A DNA stretch of 64,000 nucleotides from an uncultured Lachnospiraceae bacterium. Lineage in GTDB: Bacteria > Bacillota > Clostridia > Lachnospirales > Lachnospiraceae. The notes under the pieces were generated by a model that did no database searches, was not told the origin of the DNA, and saw only the letters and a program-made list of their open reading frames with translations. Shown one piece after another: positions 35,277-44,154 of the stretch. The number at the start of each line of letters is the position of its first letter. Positions within the stretch are counted from its first letter, which is position 1. Location of the stretch: NCBI GenBank assembly GCA_947172645.1, contig CAMWBY010000010.1, forward strand, positions 1-64,000, written 5' to 3'. Position numbers and translations under genes: made by a program.

Positions 35277-35651
35277 TTAAAATTCTACCGGCTTATATTC
35301 TTCCATTCTGGGAAATAACCTGTTTTCATAAAAATCAAGAAAAATGCGATAGCACTCTTCTTCCGAACATATTTTATAAAACAGGCGTGTCCCTCCACCT
35401 TCAATCCCTAATTCAACTTCAATCTCCCCATCATGGGGACACGCTTGGACAAAGCGTATTTTATTCTGCGCTTCCGGTGCCGTTAGAACTACAAACTGTT
35501 CCGGCGTGACAAACATATCCGCCAGAAAATCCTCAATGTCTATATCCCTGAAATCAGTAAGTTCATTCTCCTGGTTTCTCAATATGAATCCCTGATGTGG
35601 TTCTACCGTTTTAAAGACCACTTCTTTTCTCTTTTTAAATGGCAACTTCAT
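35277..35651 (-). CDS. Hypothetical protein, 124 residues
   Basis: A cytosolic, acidic protein beginning MKLPFKKRKEVVFKTVEPHQ. I do not recognise the family. It alternates strands and helices (FVQACPHDGEIEVELGIEGG, CYRIFLDFYENRLFP), with no signal peptide or membrane helix. ATG 35651 is preferred because GAGG lies 7 nt ahead; the open frame extends to 35711. A+T-rich compared with neighbours outside the island. Confidence 0.7.
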   Translation of the reverse strand: MKLPFKKRKEVVFKTVEPHQGFILRNQENELTDFRDIDIEDFLADMFVTPEQFVVLTAPEAQNKIRFVQACPHDGEIEVELGIEGGGTRLFYKICSEEECYRIFLDFYENRLFPRMEEYKPVEF

Positions 35652-35961
35652 TATGAAACCTCGCAATGTAAATAGATATTTGCAATAAATTTTCTTATAT
35701 TGTAATAGCAAAAGTATTTTTTATCAATCCAAATATTAAAGATATTTATTCGATAGGGGGAGGGTAGGTTTCAATCTAAAAAAACAAATCCCATATATAA
35801 GGGTATACCCCTATATAAAATATGCGCCTTATACTGTCCCAACTTATCAACTGTGCTCCTTTACAATAAAATAGAGCGCATGGACTTGTTTTCTATACGC
35901 TCTGACGCTATGTTGCTTATTCAGTTGTGATTGTGGGAATAGTTGACAGTTATTCTAATAT

Positions 35962-36429
35962 TTAACCTAACTCCTTAAATTCTCCCTCCTGAATAGAAAT
36001 TTCAATATCAAATTTTGTGTTCTCGCCCGCAACTATCTTAATTCTATTGCTTCCACTTTCTACATTCAAAGTGCTTTGAACAGGCTCTGACATTTCGGTG
36101 TCACATTCAGCAATGATTGAAACATCTCCCTTGGGATTTATCAATACCAGTTTCATCTTTCCAGAGGAAACATTTATTGTGTATGTTATATCTAAAGACT
36201 TATCTTCCTCTGCATCAAAAACCCATATGGTGTCCATACCCTCCATTTTTTCAACGCTTGCCGTAAAATATCCGTCCCCTGCTGTTTGTTCATAATTATT
36301 AAGATTATATGAATTTGTATTACTTGCTATTTTTATATCGTTGTCATATATGGCAACCATAGGATTTGCACAACCTGTCATTAAACAAACAGCAATCATT
36401 CCTGCACCAAGCGTTTTTCTAATTTTCAT
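35962..36429 (-). CDS. Small lipoprotein, 155 residues
   Basis: Signal peptide MKIRKTLGAGMIAVCLMT followed by the lipobox LMTGC (Cys20). The mature part is beta-rich (SLDITYTINVSSGKMKLVLI, SGSNRIKIVAGENTKFDIEI), suggesting an immunoglobulin-like sandwich. No family recognised. ATG 36429 follows GGAGG. Single gene in the island. Confidence 0.78.
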   Translation of the reverse strand: MKIRKTLGAGMIAVCLMTGCANPMVAIYDNDIKIASNTNSYNLNNYEQTAGDGYFTASVEKMEGMDTIWVFDAEEDKSLDITYTINVSSGKMKLVLINPKGDVSIIAECDTEMSEPVQSTLNVESGSNRIKIVAGENTKFDIEISIQEGEFKELG

Positions 36430-36682
36430 AATATACCTCCATAAGCTACGATTTATTCAATTAAAATACTACCACAATCACGCCTATATTTCTATCACAT
36501 TTTCATTTTCGCTCTAACCTCTATCCTCCCTTCCCTCACCCTTTCCCTCTTTCCCTCTTTATGCCGTATACCCATAAGGTCGAAAATCAGCCCGGAAAAC
36601 TCTCCATTTCCATGCTCTTAGATTTGTGATATAATGGGGAACAAAAAAACGAAATGATGGAGTTTGCAAAAGGATATAGATT

Positions 36683-37099
36683 ATGAAAATGCCAAGCGAA
36701 AATATTGATAAAGCTATGTTTGCTCCATGCGGAATGAACTGCATGGTTTGTTACAAACACTGTTATCACAAAAAGCCATGTGCAGGGTGCTTGAACAGCG
36801 ATAGCGGAAAGCCGGAGCATTGCCGAAAATGCAAGATAAAGGACTGCATAAAAGAGAAAGGATTGACCTACTGTTTTGAATGTCCAGCTTATCCATGCAA
36901 GCTGATAAAAAATCTTGAGAAAAGCTATAACCAAAGGTATCATGCAAGCCTTATGAGAAATAGCGCATTTGTCCAGGAACATGGGTTAGAACCGTTTATG
37001 AAAATGCAGAAAGAAAAATACACTTGCTCGAAATGCGGCGGTATTATCTCTATCCACGATAGAGAATGCAGCGAGTGTCAAGGGAAAATAGATGGATAG
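36683..37099 (+). CDS. DUF3795 protein, cysteine-rich
   Basis: 138 residues with about 17 cysteines: CGMNCMVCYKHC, CAGCLN, HCRKCKIKDC, YCFECPAYPCKLI and the C-terminal zinc knuckle CSKCGG...CSECQ. This pattern marks the DUF3795 family of anaerobes, function unknown, probably metal or Fe-S binding. Promoter-like TATAAT lies near 36629 and AAAGGA precedes ATG 36683. Confidence 0.88.
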   Translation: MKMPSENIDKAMFAPCGMNCMVCYKHCYHKKPCAGCLNSDSGKPEHCRKCKIKDCIKEKGLTYCFECPAYPCKLIKNLEKSYNQRYHASLMRNSAFVQEHGLEPFMKMQKEKYTCSKCGGIISIHDRECSECQGKIDG

Positions 37100-37353
37100 G
37101 GGGTGTTCTTATTGACCTTAACGATACCGAAACGCTTGAAAGGCCTGCAGGAAGCCCACAAAGACGATTTTTCAGCGTCCCGGATAAAGCGTCTTTGGTA
37201 TTTATCTGTAAGCGGCTCAAACTGAATTACAGGAAGCTGTCAGAGGAGGAAAAGAAGTTGCGGAAAAAGATTGCGGAGAAGTCGGGCTTACTGAAAAATC
37301 CTATATCTGTTAACAGAAAAATTATAAATACCATATGCGGAAACGCTAAGTGA
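37066..37353 (+). pseudogene. Probable remnant ORF after DUF3795
   Basis: An open frame of 95 codons overlaps the end of the DUF3795 gene by 34 nt. Only the last part (LKLNYRKLSEEEKKLRKKIA plus EKSGLLKNP) looks protein-like. The first half reads more naturally in another frame (LKGLQEAHKDDFSASRIKRL), so a frameshift seems to have broken an older gene. No ribosome site found. Confidence 0.35.
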
Positions 37354-37900
37354 CATGTCCTGTGGAACGGACTAAACCACCAATCAGCAACGGAACCCCT
37401 ACGTCTGATTATTCAGATATGGAAGTGTTCACAGAGTATAAACGATTTTGAGCCGAAAGACTTGTAATAGGTATTCGATACCAAGAAGGAAAACTTGCCC
37501 GTGACTGGGTATAAACCAAAAGAGTGATGCTGCTCTTCTATTTCTTAATAGCAACTGTGTAGACAGTAAGAAATGGAATAATGTAAGGATTTCTCCTAGT
37601 CGTAGGGAAGAAACGGAGAAAAATATATTTACAAAACCATTTTACAATAGTAAAATACAGGACATAAAACTATATAGAACGAACTGAAATAAATGGAACT
37701 ATTGTTACTGGTTGTAAGTTTAGCTCACTTATTGATAAAGAAACTAATACATGGGAAATGTTTTGCGGATGGGCGGTAACAAACAGACCATTTAGAAGGA
37801 GTACTCCAAAGAATAATTTATGTAGGGTATCAGTCTCTCCGAAAGAAAGACTAATCGCCTACCACTTTAGGTAGCACCCGTGTATATAGTGTAACATATT
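37354..37900 (+). ncRNA. Hairpin-rich non-coding stretch, candidate structured RNA
   Basis: No ORF of note in this stretch, yet many short perfect stems in succession: GTCC/GGAC, TCTGA-ttat-TCAGA, GGTAT-tcg-ATACC (37471-37483), ATTTCTTA/TAAGAAAT, TTTCTCC/GGAGAAA, ATTTTAC-aata-GTAAAAT, AGTCT-ctccgaaaga-AGACT, CTACC-actttA-GGTAG. Some loops look GNRA-like on the plus strand. Length (about 500 nt) is in the range of large bacterial ncRNAs such as ROOL or of a degenerate intron or IS end, but I cannot match it. It lies directly before the DUF262 cassette. Confidence 0.4.
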
Positions 37901-38043
37901 GGCAAAGATTGTCAAATCGACATTTGTTAACACAAAAAACATTTCAATATTAGTTAATTTTTCATTAACTTGTTTACATTTTTTACTTATTATGCTACTC
38001 TGAAAATATCAAATTTTTTATAAAATAATTCGGAGGTTGCTTA

Positions 38044-39036
38044 ATGAAAACAGCAAGTAAAGAACGGACTTTGCAGTGGATTTGTAACCAATACAAGAAG
38101 GGTAATATATCATTTTCTCACAAATTGCAACGTCCAATCGGTCAGTGGTCTCCTAAGATGAAGTCCTTGTTAATTCACAGCCTGCTATCTGGTTTCCCTG
38201 TCAATCCAATCTATATCGTAGATGAGAATGGAACTTTGTATACTCTTGATGGTTCACAGAGAACTTCTACTTGTATTAATTATATCAATAATGAATTTGC
38301 GCTTAGTAAAGATACGCCAAATATTTTTCTACAGGTAACAGAAAATGGTGAATCTATTTCCAAGGAATACGAAATCGCAGGTAAAAAATTTAAGAAACTG
38401 GATGAGGAAGTACAGTCTACTCTTCTGGCTTGCAGCTTAGAATTCTGCACGCTGTCAGAATATACAGATGATGAGGTGAAAGAAATGTTCCGTAGGCAGA
38501 ACACGTCCAAACCTTTGTCTGGAAAGCTCCTAAGAATTGTTCATGAGAGTGACCAGTTTAGCGATGCCGTCTACTCTCTTGCCAACCACCCATTCATGGA
38601 AAAATTGGTTACACCTACGCATCGCAAAAATGGAACTGATAGAGACCTGATTATTCAAACATTAATGCTTATATGTACTAATAATGAGAATGAATTTACT
38701 TCATTCAGAAACAAGGACATCGATGTATTTGTTCAGGATTATGCAGATGCAAGCTTGGAAAAAGTAAACACTCTTACAGAAGCCATGGATTCGTTTAATG
38801 AATCATTTGATGAAATTAAGGTTCCCGTGACATCTATCCCAATGGTATTGTATAGCGGATACAGGGTTAAGAAAGACAAAAAGTCATTCTCCAATCTTGT
38901 GGAATTAGTAAATGAGTTCTTGAATGGATATGATTCGAATGAAGAATATAAGCAGTATGTTCAGAGTGGTACTTCTGCACAGGAGAATGTACGCGGAAGG
39001 CTTGACTGGTGGAGGGAAAGAATTAGGACTGCGTAA
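38044..39036 (+). CDS. DUF262 (ParB/GmrS-like) domain protein
   Basis: 330 residues. The DUF262 signature is present: FSHKLQRPIGQWSPKMKSLL, then FPVNPIYIVDEN and the key motif LDGSQRTST. In known families (GmrSD, BrxU, SspE) this domain is a ParB-like NTP-hydrolysing or sensing part fused to a DUF1524 HNH nuclease. Here the nuclease half is missing, and the protein ends after a helical region. It may act with a partner protein, such as the small and membrane proteins downstream. GGAGG precedes ATG 38044. An antiphage role is inference from the family. Confidence 0.85.
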   Translation: MKTASKERTLQWICNQYKKGNISFSHKLQRPIGQWSPKMKSLLIHSLLSGFPVNPIYIVDENGTLYTLDGSQRTSTCINYINNEFALSKDTPNIFLQVTENGESISKEYEIAGKKFKKLDEEVQSTLLACSLEFCTLSEYTDDEVKEMFRRQNTSKPLSGKLLRIVHESDQFSDAVYSLANHPFMEKLVTPTHRKNGTDRDLIIQTLMLICTNNENEFTSFRNKDIDVFVQDYADASLEKVNTLTEAMDSFNESFDEIKVPVTSIPMVLYSGYRVKKDKKSFSNLVELVNEFLNGYDSNEEYKQYVQSGTSAQENVRGRLDWWRERIRTA

Positions 39037-39189
39037 AAAATTGATATATAAATATATGTTTGATAAAGAGAGCGAACCGCTCTCTTTATTTTATTAAATA
39101 ATCTATAATTTGTTCGATTACTAATAGCAATTCCTAAATTATTAGTATATAATGTAATCTATAATACAAATGATTGGGGGAATTGAAGA

Positions 39190-39348
39190 ATGTGGGACAA
39201 TTTGAATGAAAGTAAAATGGTGCATTTTGAAATAAGTAATAAGAGCAGTCAAGCTACATTTTCTAAAAATGCAAGCAAAGACACCGCTCCAAGACCAGCA
39301 GATATTCAAAGAATGTTTGATAATATTGTTAAGAAAGAAGGTAAATAA
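39190..39348 (+). CDS. Small protein, 52 residues
   Basis: ATG 39190 follows GGGGGA with about 9 nt spacing. The product MWDNLNESKMVHFEISNKSS continues to ...ADIQRMFDNIVKKEGK: hydrophilic, Lys and Asn rich, no signal or membrane helix, no family recognised. It lies 153 nt after DUF262 and just before the membrane protein gene, whose start may depend on reinitiation from it. Confidence 0.6.
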   Translation: MWDNLNESKMVHFEISNKSSQATFSKNASKDTAPRPADIQRMFDNIVKKEGK

Positions 39349-39371
39349 ACATAGTAGACTTATCAGGAATT

Positions 39372-40013
39372 TTGAACCAACTACCAATAATATTGGAATA
39401 TTTTATTCCAGGATTCATTTTTATAAGAATATTTCAACTTTTAACTTCAAGAAAAGATTCTACATACCAGTTAATCATATCAGTAGCAATAAGTTATATT
39501 CTTAAGGCAGTATGCTCAATTTGTCATGAATATTTTTTAACTGATATAAGTTTTTCATGGAATTGGAGAGTTCTTATTTTGTCATTATTGTCTATCATTT
39601 CATCTATAGCATTCGTGTTTATTTCAGAGATTAAGTTTGTTAACAGAATATTATTATACATCAATAACAAATCTATACATGACGATATATGGCAAGATGT
39701 TATAGATTACAAAAATGGAACGACTCTTAGATTTATATGTGGTGACACAACATATATTGGCACGCTTGTTATACATGAAGAACGCGGAAATGATTCTTGG
39801 TTTGTACTTGATGACTATATTGTAGAAGAAAAAGATATTAAATATAAAGCTGAAGATATGAATTTTCGTTCAAGAATTGCAATTAATTTAAGAGATGTAG
39901 ACAGAGTCGAATTATATTATGGAGATGCAAAAGAGTCTTGGATTAGTAAGATAAAAAGTATTTTTATAAAAAACACATTAAAAGGCATAATTTGCAAAGA
40001 GCAAGAGAACTAA
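39372..40013 (+). CDS. Three-helix membrane protein with cytosolic domain (DUF6338-like)
   Basis: 213 residues. Hydrophobic helices at about 6-24 (with PGF), 34-51 and 65-87, then a soluble domain with the beta-rich text GTTLRFICGDTTYIGTLVIH and SWFVLDDYIV. The arrangement recalls DUF6338-type proteins, a weak match. The start is not clear: TTG 39372 has a weak AGGA, and the frame continues upstream to codon ATA at 39351, 9 nt after GAAGG. As the last gene of the DUF262 cassette it could be its membrane effector. Confidence 0.65.
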   Translation: MNQLPIILEYFIPGFIFIRIFQLLTSRKDSTYQLIISVAISYILKAVCSICHEYFLTDISFSWNWRVLILSLLSIISSIAFVFISEIKFVNRILLYINNKSIHDDIWQDVIDYKNGTTLRFICGDTTYIGTLVIHEERGNDSWFVLDDYIVEEKDIKYKAEDMNFRSRIAINLRDVDRVELYYGDAKESWISKIKSIFIKNTLKGIICKEQEN

Positions 40014-40143
40014 TCTCCTGCTCTGTCCCTATTTTTTACACTGTAACTTCATATTGTGTTGATAAATGTTGTTTTAATATATCTGTAGTATCTTCCTCCT
40101 GGATTCGATAATCTAATAGAGTATATGGACAAGATTACAAATC

Positions 40144-40266
40144 TTATACGTTATTACCACATTTATGTATATCAAATTCGATTATGTCATCTTCTTTAAT
40201 ATCTTCCGTGAACCATTTTCGGGCAATATCAATGATTGTACCATTGTCAAATTGACAGTTTACGAT
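40144..40266 (-). pseudogene. Fragment of a gene, 5' end lost
   Basis: On the minus strand the frame IVNCQFDNGTIIDIARKWFT continues EDIKEDDIIEFDIHKCGNNV and stops at 40144. A stop codon directly precedes it and no start exists, so about 40 codons of a truncated gene remain. It supports the view that the island has decayed. Confidence 0.35.
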
Positions 40267-40310
40267 TTAATTTTCTACATGTGTGATTATGAGTTTAATA
40301 ATATAAATAT

Positions 40311-40365
40311 GAAAAACACTTTGCAGAATATACTAGCTAGTAATATATTTTACAAAGTGTTTTTC
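40311..40365. repeat. Long imperfect palindrome
   Basis: GAAAAACACTTTG (40311-40323) and CAAAGTGTTTTTC (40353-40365) are perfect 13-bp arms. The interior holds the palindrome TACTAGCTAGTA. It could be a bidirectional terminator or an element end. Confidence 0.6.
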
Positions 40366-40415
40366 ACTTGAATGAAGATAAGGAACACACCCAAATCTCC
40401 TTTCGAACATATGTC

Positions 40416-40463
40416 TGATTACCTTTTGTTACGGAATGTTTCAAAACACCATAAAATCAAGGC
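40416..40463 (-). repeat. Attachment-site-like flank of tRNA-Thr
   Basis: On the minus strand GCCTTGATTTTA (40452-40463) starts 9 nt after the tRNA end and AAAAGGTAATCA (40416-40427) follows 25 nt later. The order and sequence equal those after tRNA-Ala. Confidence 0.5.
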
Positions 40464-40472
40464 CTTTCACAA

Positions 40473-40545
40473 AGCTGGAAAAGGGACTTGAACCCTCGAC
40501 CTACTGATTACGAATCAGTTGCGCTGCCAACTGCGCTATTCCAGC
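40473..40545 (-). tRNA. tRNA-Thr (anticodon CGT)
   Basis: 73 nt cloverleaf: acceptor GCTGGAA/TTCCAGC, anticodon stem ACTGA/TCAGT enclosing TTCGTAA, anticodon CGT reading ACG. T loop TTCAAGT with stem GAGGG/CCCTT. Discriminator U, no encoded CCA. It bounds the accessory island. Confidence 0.95.
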
Positions 40546-40616
40546 ATATACTTACAACAAAAATTATTATACTGGTTTATCTTAAATTTTGCAAGTAAAA
40601 TTTTATACTTATTCCA

Positions 40617-41540
40617 TTATTTTTCAATATTTTTTTCAGTTTTTTTCTTTTCCGCACATCCCGCCGCATCCAGGTTCGTCCCTACATGGTTTACATGCAC
40701 ATCCATCTGTGGATAAGGTATGGAAATACCTGCCTCGTCCAAAGCATATTTTATCTCTTCTGTGATACGCCATTTACACTCCCAATACGTCTCGTTTGAC
40801 GCCCAACAGCGCACATTCAAATTGACGCCGCTGTCTGCCAACTCCTGCACGAACACCCTATGGTCTTTCTCCTTAATAACGTCTCCATCCTCCTCCAGAA
40901 TCTTAAGGAGGATTTCCTTAGCCTGGCGGATATCCGCATCATAAGAAATACCCACGATAATATCCATCCGGCGGTCAGACAGTGTGCTCATATTCAGGAT
41001 ACTGGAATTGGCCAGGGAGCCGTTCGGGATAATGACGACATGGTTATCCGGCGTTGACAGCTTCGTATAAAACAATTGGATTTCCATGACGGTGCCTTCC
41101 TTCCCCTCGCTGTCCACCCGTATATAGTCATCCACACGGAAAGGCTTCAGAAGCAGAATTAAGACGCCGCCCGCAAAATTGGACAGACTTCCCTGCACCG
41201 CCAGGCCCACGGCAACACCGGCGGAACCGAGCAGAGCCACCACACTGGTGGCATCCAGCCCGAATCCCGATGCAATCATGAACAGCAGCAGAATATAGAG
41301 CACAACTTTCACGAAAGAATCCAGAAACTGCACCACGCCCACATCCGCATTACCTCTCTGCAGAGAACGCCTGACAATCCTGCGCACCAGCCTGATTATC
41401 TGGACGCCCACCAAGAAAAATACCAATGCCAAAAGCACTCTCATGCCGAAACGCAACGCCTTATCGGGAAGCTGCTGCAAATAAGTCTGTATCAATCCCA
41501 TATCTAATTCTTCGGATGCAATCTGCTCTAACCCTGCCAC
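40617..41540 (-). CDS. mscS: Small-conductance mechanosensitive channel, MscS family
   Basis: 307 residues. Three membrane helices (about 30-50, 72-95, 97-125), the last being the Gly/Ala-rich pore helix LLGSAGVAVGLAVQGSLSNF, followed by the beta domain with FRVDDYIRVDSEGKEGTVME and the alpha/beta cage. It opens on membrane tension to release solutes. The C-terminal Lys/Glu tail (EKKKTEKNIEK) is short. GTG 41540 is used, with GAGG 5 nt ahead. It follows glgB by 24 nt, so probably in the same transcript. Confidence 0.94.
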   Translation of the reverse strand: MAGLEQIASEELDMGLIQTYLQQLPDKALRFGMRVLLALVFFLVGVQIIRLVRRIVRRSLQRGNADVGVVQFLDSFVKVVLYILLLFMIASGFGLDATSVVALLGSAGVAVGLAVQGSLSNFAGGVLILLLKPFRVDDYIRVDSEGKEGTVMEIQLFYTKLSTPDNHVVIIPNGSLANSSILNMSTLSDRRMDIIVGISYDADIRQAKEILLKILEEDGDVIKEKDHRVFVQELADSGVNLNVRCWASNETYWECKWRITEEIKYALDEAGISIPYPQMDVHVNHVGTNLDAAGCAEKKKTEKNIEK

Positions 41541-41564
41541 TTTATCCTCATTTCCTTTTTTTAA

Positions 41565-44090
41565 TTATTTGTCCTTCACTGTTCTCCTGCCACGCTTGGG
41601 AGCTTCTGTCTTCTTCACTTCTTCCTTTGCAGCGGCATCCGCCGCCTCCTGCGCTTCCTCAATCTTCTGAAGCTTATCGGCAGCCTCTTTCGCCTTCTTA
41701 ATCATTTCGTCCGCCAATTTAGCTTTCTCTTTCGCCTCGGCAGCGGCAATCTTTGCAAGTCTCTTCGCTTCGGCCGCCTCCTTGGCGATGGCGTCCGCCT
41801 CTTCTTTCGCCTGTCTGCGCTCCTCTTCTTGCCTCTCCTTGCGCCTCTTTTCAGCCCGTACTCTTTCAATCTCTGCCTTCTCCTCCGCAGTATACGGCGT
41901 GTAGGAGAAAATACTAATAGAAAGCGGCGCGCTCACCATATCGATGGCATAAGGCTTGCCATCCCATTCTTCCTCTTCCGTCTCGCAAACATTCTCATTC
42001 GTAATGCCGCTGCCGCCATACATCTTGGCGTCGGTATTGAGTATCTCTGTATATTTTCCTTCATAAGGCACACCGACACGGAAGTTCTGTCTCGCATTCG
42101 CGAAATTTGCCACTACAACCAAAGAGTCTGACGGTTCACTTGCTTTACGCATATAAGACAGCATACATGCATTGGGCGTGATACAGTTAATCCACTCGAA
42201 TCCTTCCCATGAAGTGTCTTTCGCATACAGAGCCGGCCTGGACAGATACAGTTTATTCATATCAGCAAACAGTCTGTTCAGCTTCGCGTGCTCCTCATGT
42301 TCAAGAAGTCCCCACTCCACTTCCCGCGCCTCGTTAAATTCATCGTATTCGCCGATATCCTGTCCCATAAACATCAGTTTTTTACCGGGATGGGTCATAT
42401 GGTATGCATAAGTGAGACGAAGGTTTGCAAACTGCTGCGCGCGCTCCCCTGGCATCTTACCAATCAGCGTCGCCTTGCCATGCACCACCTCATCATGGGA
42501 GAATACAAGCATAAATTTCTCACTGTAAGCATAAATCATACTGAAAGTCAATTCATTGTGCCGTCCGGAACGGAAATATGGGTCCGTCTTAATATAATCC
42601 AAATAATCGTTCATAAAGCCCATATTCCATTTTAAGTCAAAACCGAGTCCGTCATCCTCAAGGTCCCCTGTTATTTTAGGCCATGCCGTAGATTCTTCGG
42701 CAATCATCAAAACGCCCTCATTGCGCTTTTTCATAATGGAATTGAGATGCTTTAAGAACTCCACCGCCTCCAGGTTCTCGTTGCCGCCATAGATATTGGC
42801 AACCCACTCTCCGTCATTCTTTCCATAATCCAGATACAGCATGGATGCAACCGCATCGATACGGATACCGTCCGCATGGTACTGCTCCACCCAGTACAGC
42901 GCATTGGCAATCAGATAATTACGCACTTCCGGCCTGCCATAATTATAAATCAAAGTACCCCAATGAGGGTGTGCTCCCTGCCTCGGGTCCTGATGCTCAT
43001 ACAGGCATGTGCCGTCGAAACCGGAAAGTCCATAAGTATCCCGCGGGAAATGTGCCGGAACCCAGTCTAAGATTACGCCGATTCCCGCTTTGTGCATCTC
43101 GTTCATGAAAAACATGAAATCTTCCGCCGTTCCATAACGGGATGTCGGCGCATAATATCCGATTACCTGATAACCCCAGGAGGCATCCAACGGATGTTCC
43201 ATCACCGGCATAAGCTCGATATGGGTATATCCCATCTTCTTTACATATTCAATTACCTTCGGTGCAAGTTCACGGTAATTGCAGTACCCTTCACCGCCTT
43301 CCGGCTTAGCGAAAGAACCGAGATAGATTTCATATACATTGATAGGCTGATCCTGTGCCTGCACTGCGGCACGGTTCTTCATCCACTTGCCGTCTTCCCA
43401 CCGAAAACCGTTGATATCCCTGACGATGGATGCGCTGTCCGGCCGAAGCTGCTGTCCGAAGGCATAAGGGTCAGCTTTCAGGAAGGTCAGCCCTCCTTTT
43501 GCCTTAATCTCAAATTTATAACACTCACCCGCTTTCATATCCGGAATAAACAACTCAAAAATCCCGGAATCCCACAGCCGCCGCATCTGATGCGTTCTGC
43601 CGTCCCATCCGTTGAAGTCCCCCACAACGCTGACACGCAGGGCGTTGGGCGCCCACACGGCAAAAAGAACGCCTTCTGTGCCGTCTATCTTCATCGGATG
43701 CGCGCCCAGCTTCTCGTAAACCATATAATGAATGCCCGCATTGAATTTCTCCGTATCTTCCTTGGTTATCTGGGGCGGAAAATTATAGGCGTCCTTCACC
43801 TTCTTCAAAGACCCGTCCTGTGACTCCACAATATATTCATAGTCAGGAATTTTCTTGCCAGGCAGCGCCACAGCAAAATATCCTTCCTCGTCGGCCATCT
43901 CCATCTGATAGCTCTTGTCACCTTCCATAGGCTGCAGCCGCACACTTTTAGCCCCCGGCTGGAAAGTCTGCACGAGTACATAGTTTCCCGTCACATGGGC
44001 GCCTAACAGTGCATGGGGATTGTCGGATTCCGAATATACAATCCCTTCTATTTCAGGCCAATTCATCATTTTATATAGTTTTTTATCCAT
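41565..44090 (-). CDS. glgB: 1,4-alpha-glucan (glycogen) branching enzyme with coiled-coil tail
   Basis: 841 residues. CBM48-type N-terminal domain, GH13 barrel and C-terminal beta domain end near residue 734. Catalytic residues are in GIRIDAVASMLYLDY (nucleophile Asp), LMIAEESTAWP (acid/base Glu) and VFSHDEVVHGK (transition-state Asp). It forms alpha-1,6 branches in glycogen. Residues 735-841 are an extra tail of Ala, Lys, Glu and Arg with heptad-like helical pattern, ending in a basic segment PKRGRRTVKDK; normal GlgB lacks it. ATG 44090 after GGAGGAG; the open frame before it is unlikely coding. Confidence 0.95.
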   Translation of the reverse strand: MDKKLYKMMNWPEIEGIVYSESDNPHALLGAHVTGNYVLVQTFQPGAKSVRLQPMEGDKSYQMEMADEEGYFAVALPGKKIPDYEYIVESQDGSLKKVKDAYNFPPQITKEDTEKFNAGIHYMVYEKLGAHPMKIDGTEGVLFAVWAPNALRVSVVGDFNGWDGRTHQMRRLWDSGIFELFIPDMKAGECYKFEIKAKGGLTFLKADPYAFGQQLRPDSASIVRDINGFRWEDGKWMKNRAAVQAQDQPINVYEIYLGSFAKPEGGEGYCNYRELAPKVIEYVKKMGYTHIELMPVMEHPLDASWGYQVIGYYAPTSRYGTAEDFMFFMNEMHKAGIGVILDWVPAHFPRDTYGLSGFDGTCLYEHQDPRQGAHPHWGTLIYNYGRPEVRNYLIANALYWVEQYHADGIRIDAVASMLYLDYGKNDGEWVANIYGGNENLEAVEFLKHLNSIMKKRNEGVLMIAEESTAWPKITGDLEDDGLGFDLKWNMGFMNDYLDYIKTDPYFRSGRHNELTFSMIYAYSEKFMLVFSHDEVVHGKATLIGKMPGERAQQFANLRLTYAYHMTHPGKKLMFMGQDIGEYDEFNEAREVEWGLLEHEEHAKLNRLFADMNKLYLSRPALYAKDTSWEGFEWINCITPNACMLSYMRKASEPSDSLVVVANFANARQNFRVGVPYEGKYTEILNTDAKMYGGSGITNENVCETEEEEWDGKPYAIDMVSAPLSISIFSYTPYTAEEKAEIERVRAEKRRKERQEEERRQAKEEADAIAKEAAEAKRLAKIAAAEAKEKAKLADEMIKKAKEAADKLQKIEEAQEAADAAAKEEVKKTEAPKRGRRTVKDK

Positions 44091-44154
44091 ATTCTCCTCC
44101 ATTCTTATCTTATGCGCTCCCGGAATCTCTCTTGCACTCCGAGAGTACATTCTC

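Larger units (their letters stand above)
35061..40472. mobile_element. Accessory island between two convergent tRNA genes
   Basis: The stretch is visibly richer in A+T than both flanks and contains orphan hypothetical genes, gene remnants and a possible defence cassette. Both bounding tRNA genes have the same pair of motifs after their 3' ends, in the same orientation relative to the tRNA (GCCTTGATTTTA, then AAAAGGTAATCA). This is what is expected of two old insertions of related tyrosine-recombinase elements. No integrase gene remains, so it is at best a relic. Confidence 0.45.
40014..40472. other. Gene-poor end of the island
   Basis: Apart from the gene fragment and a long hairpin, it holds the attachment-like motifs after tRNA-Thr. 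I find no intact gene. Confidence 0.5.

Noticed and set aside
37861..37890. Possible T-box-like or group II intron domain V at the end of the non-coding stretch
   Set aside because: The T-box word GGTGGTACC and the intron AGC...GAAA hairpin are absent; only a simple CTACC/GGTAG stem is there.
40404..40417. LexA-like word CGAACATATGTCTG
   Set aside because: The right half has GTCT in place of GTTC and no gene starts nearby. It lies in the tRNA-Thr flank and is more likely part of the attachment region.
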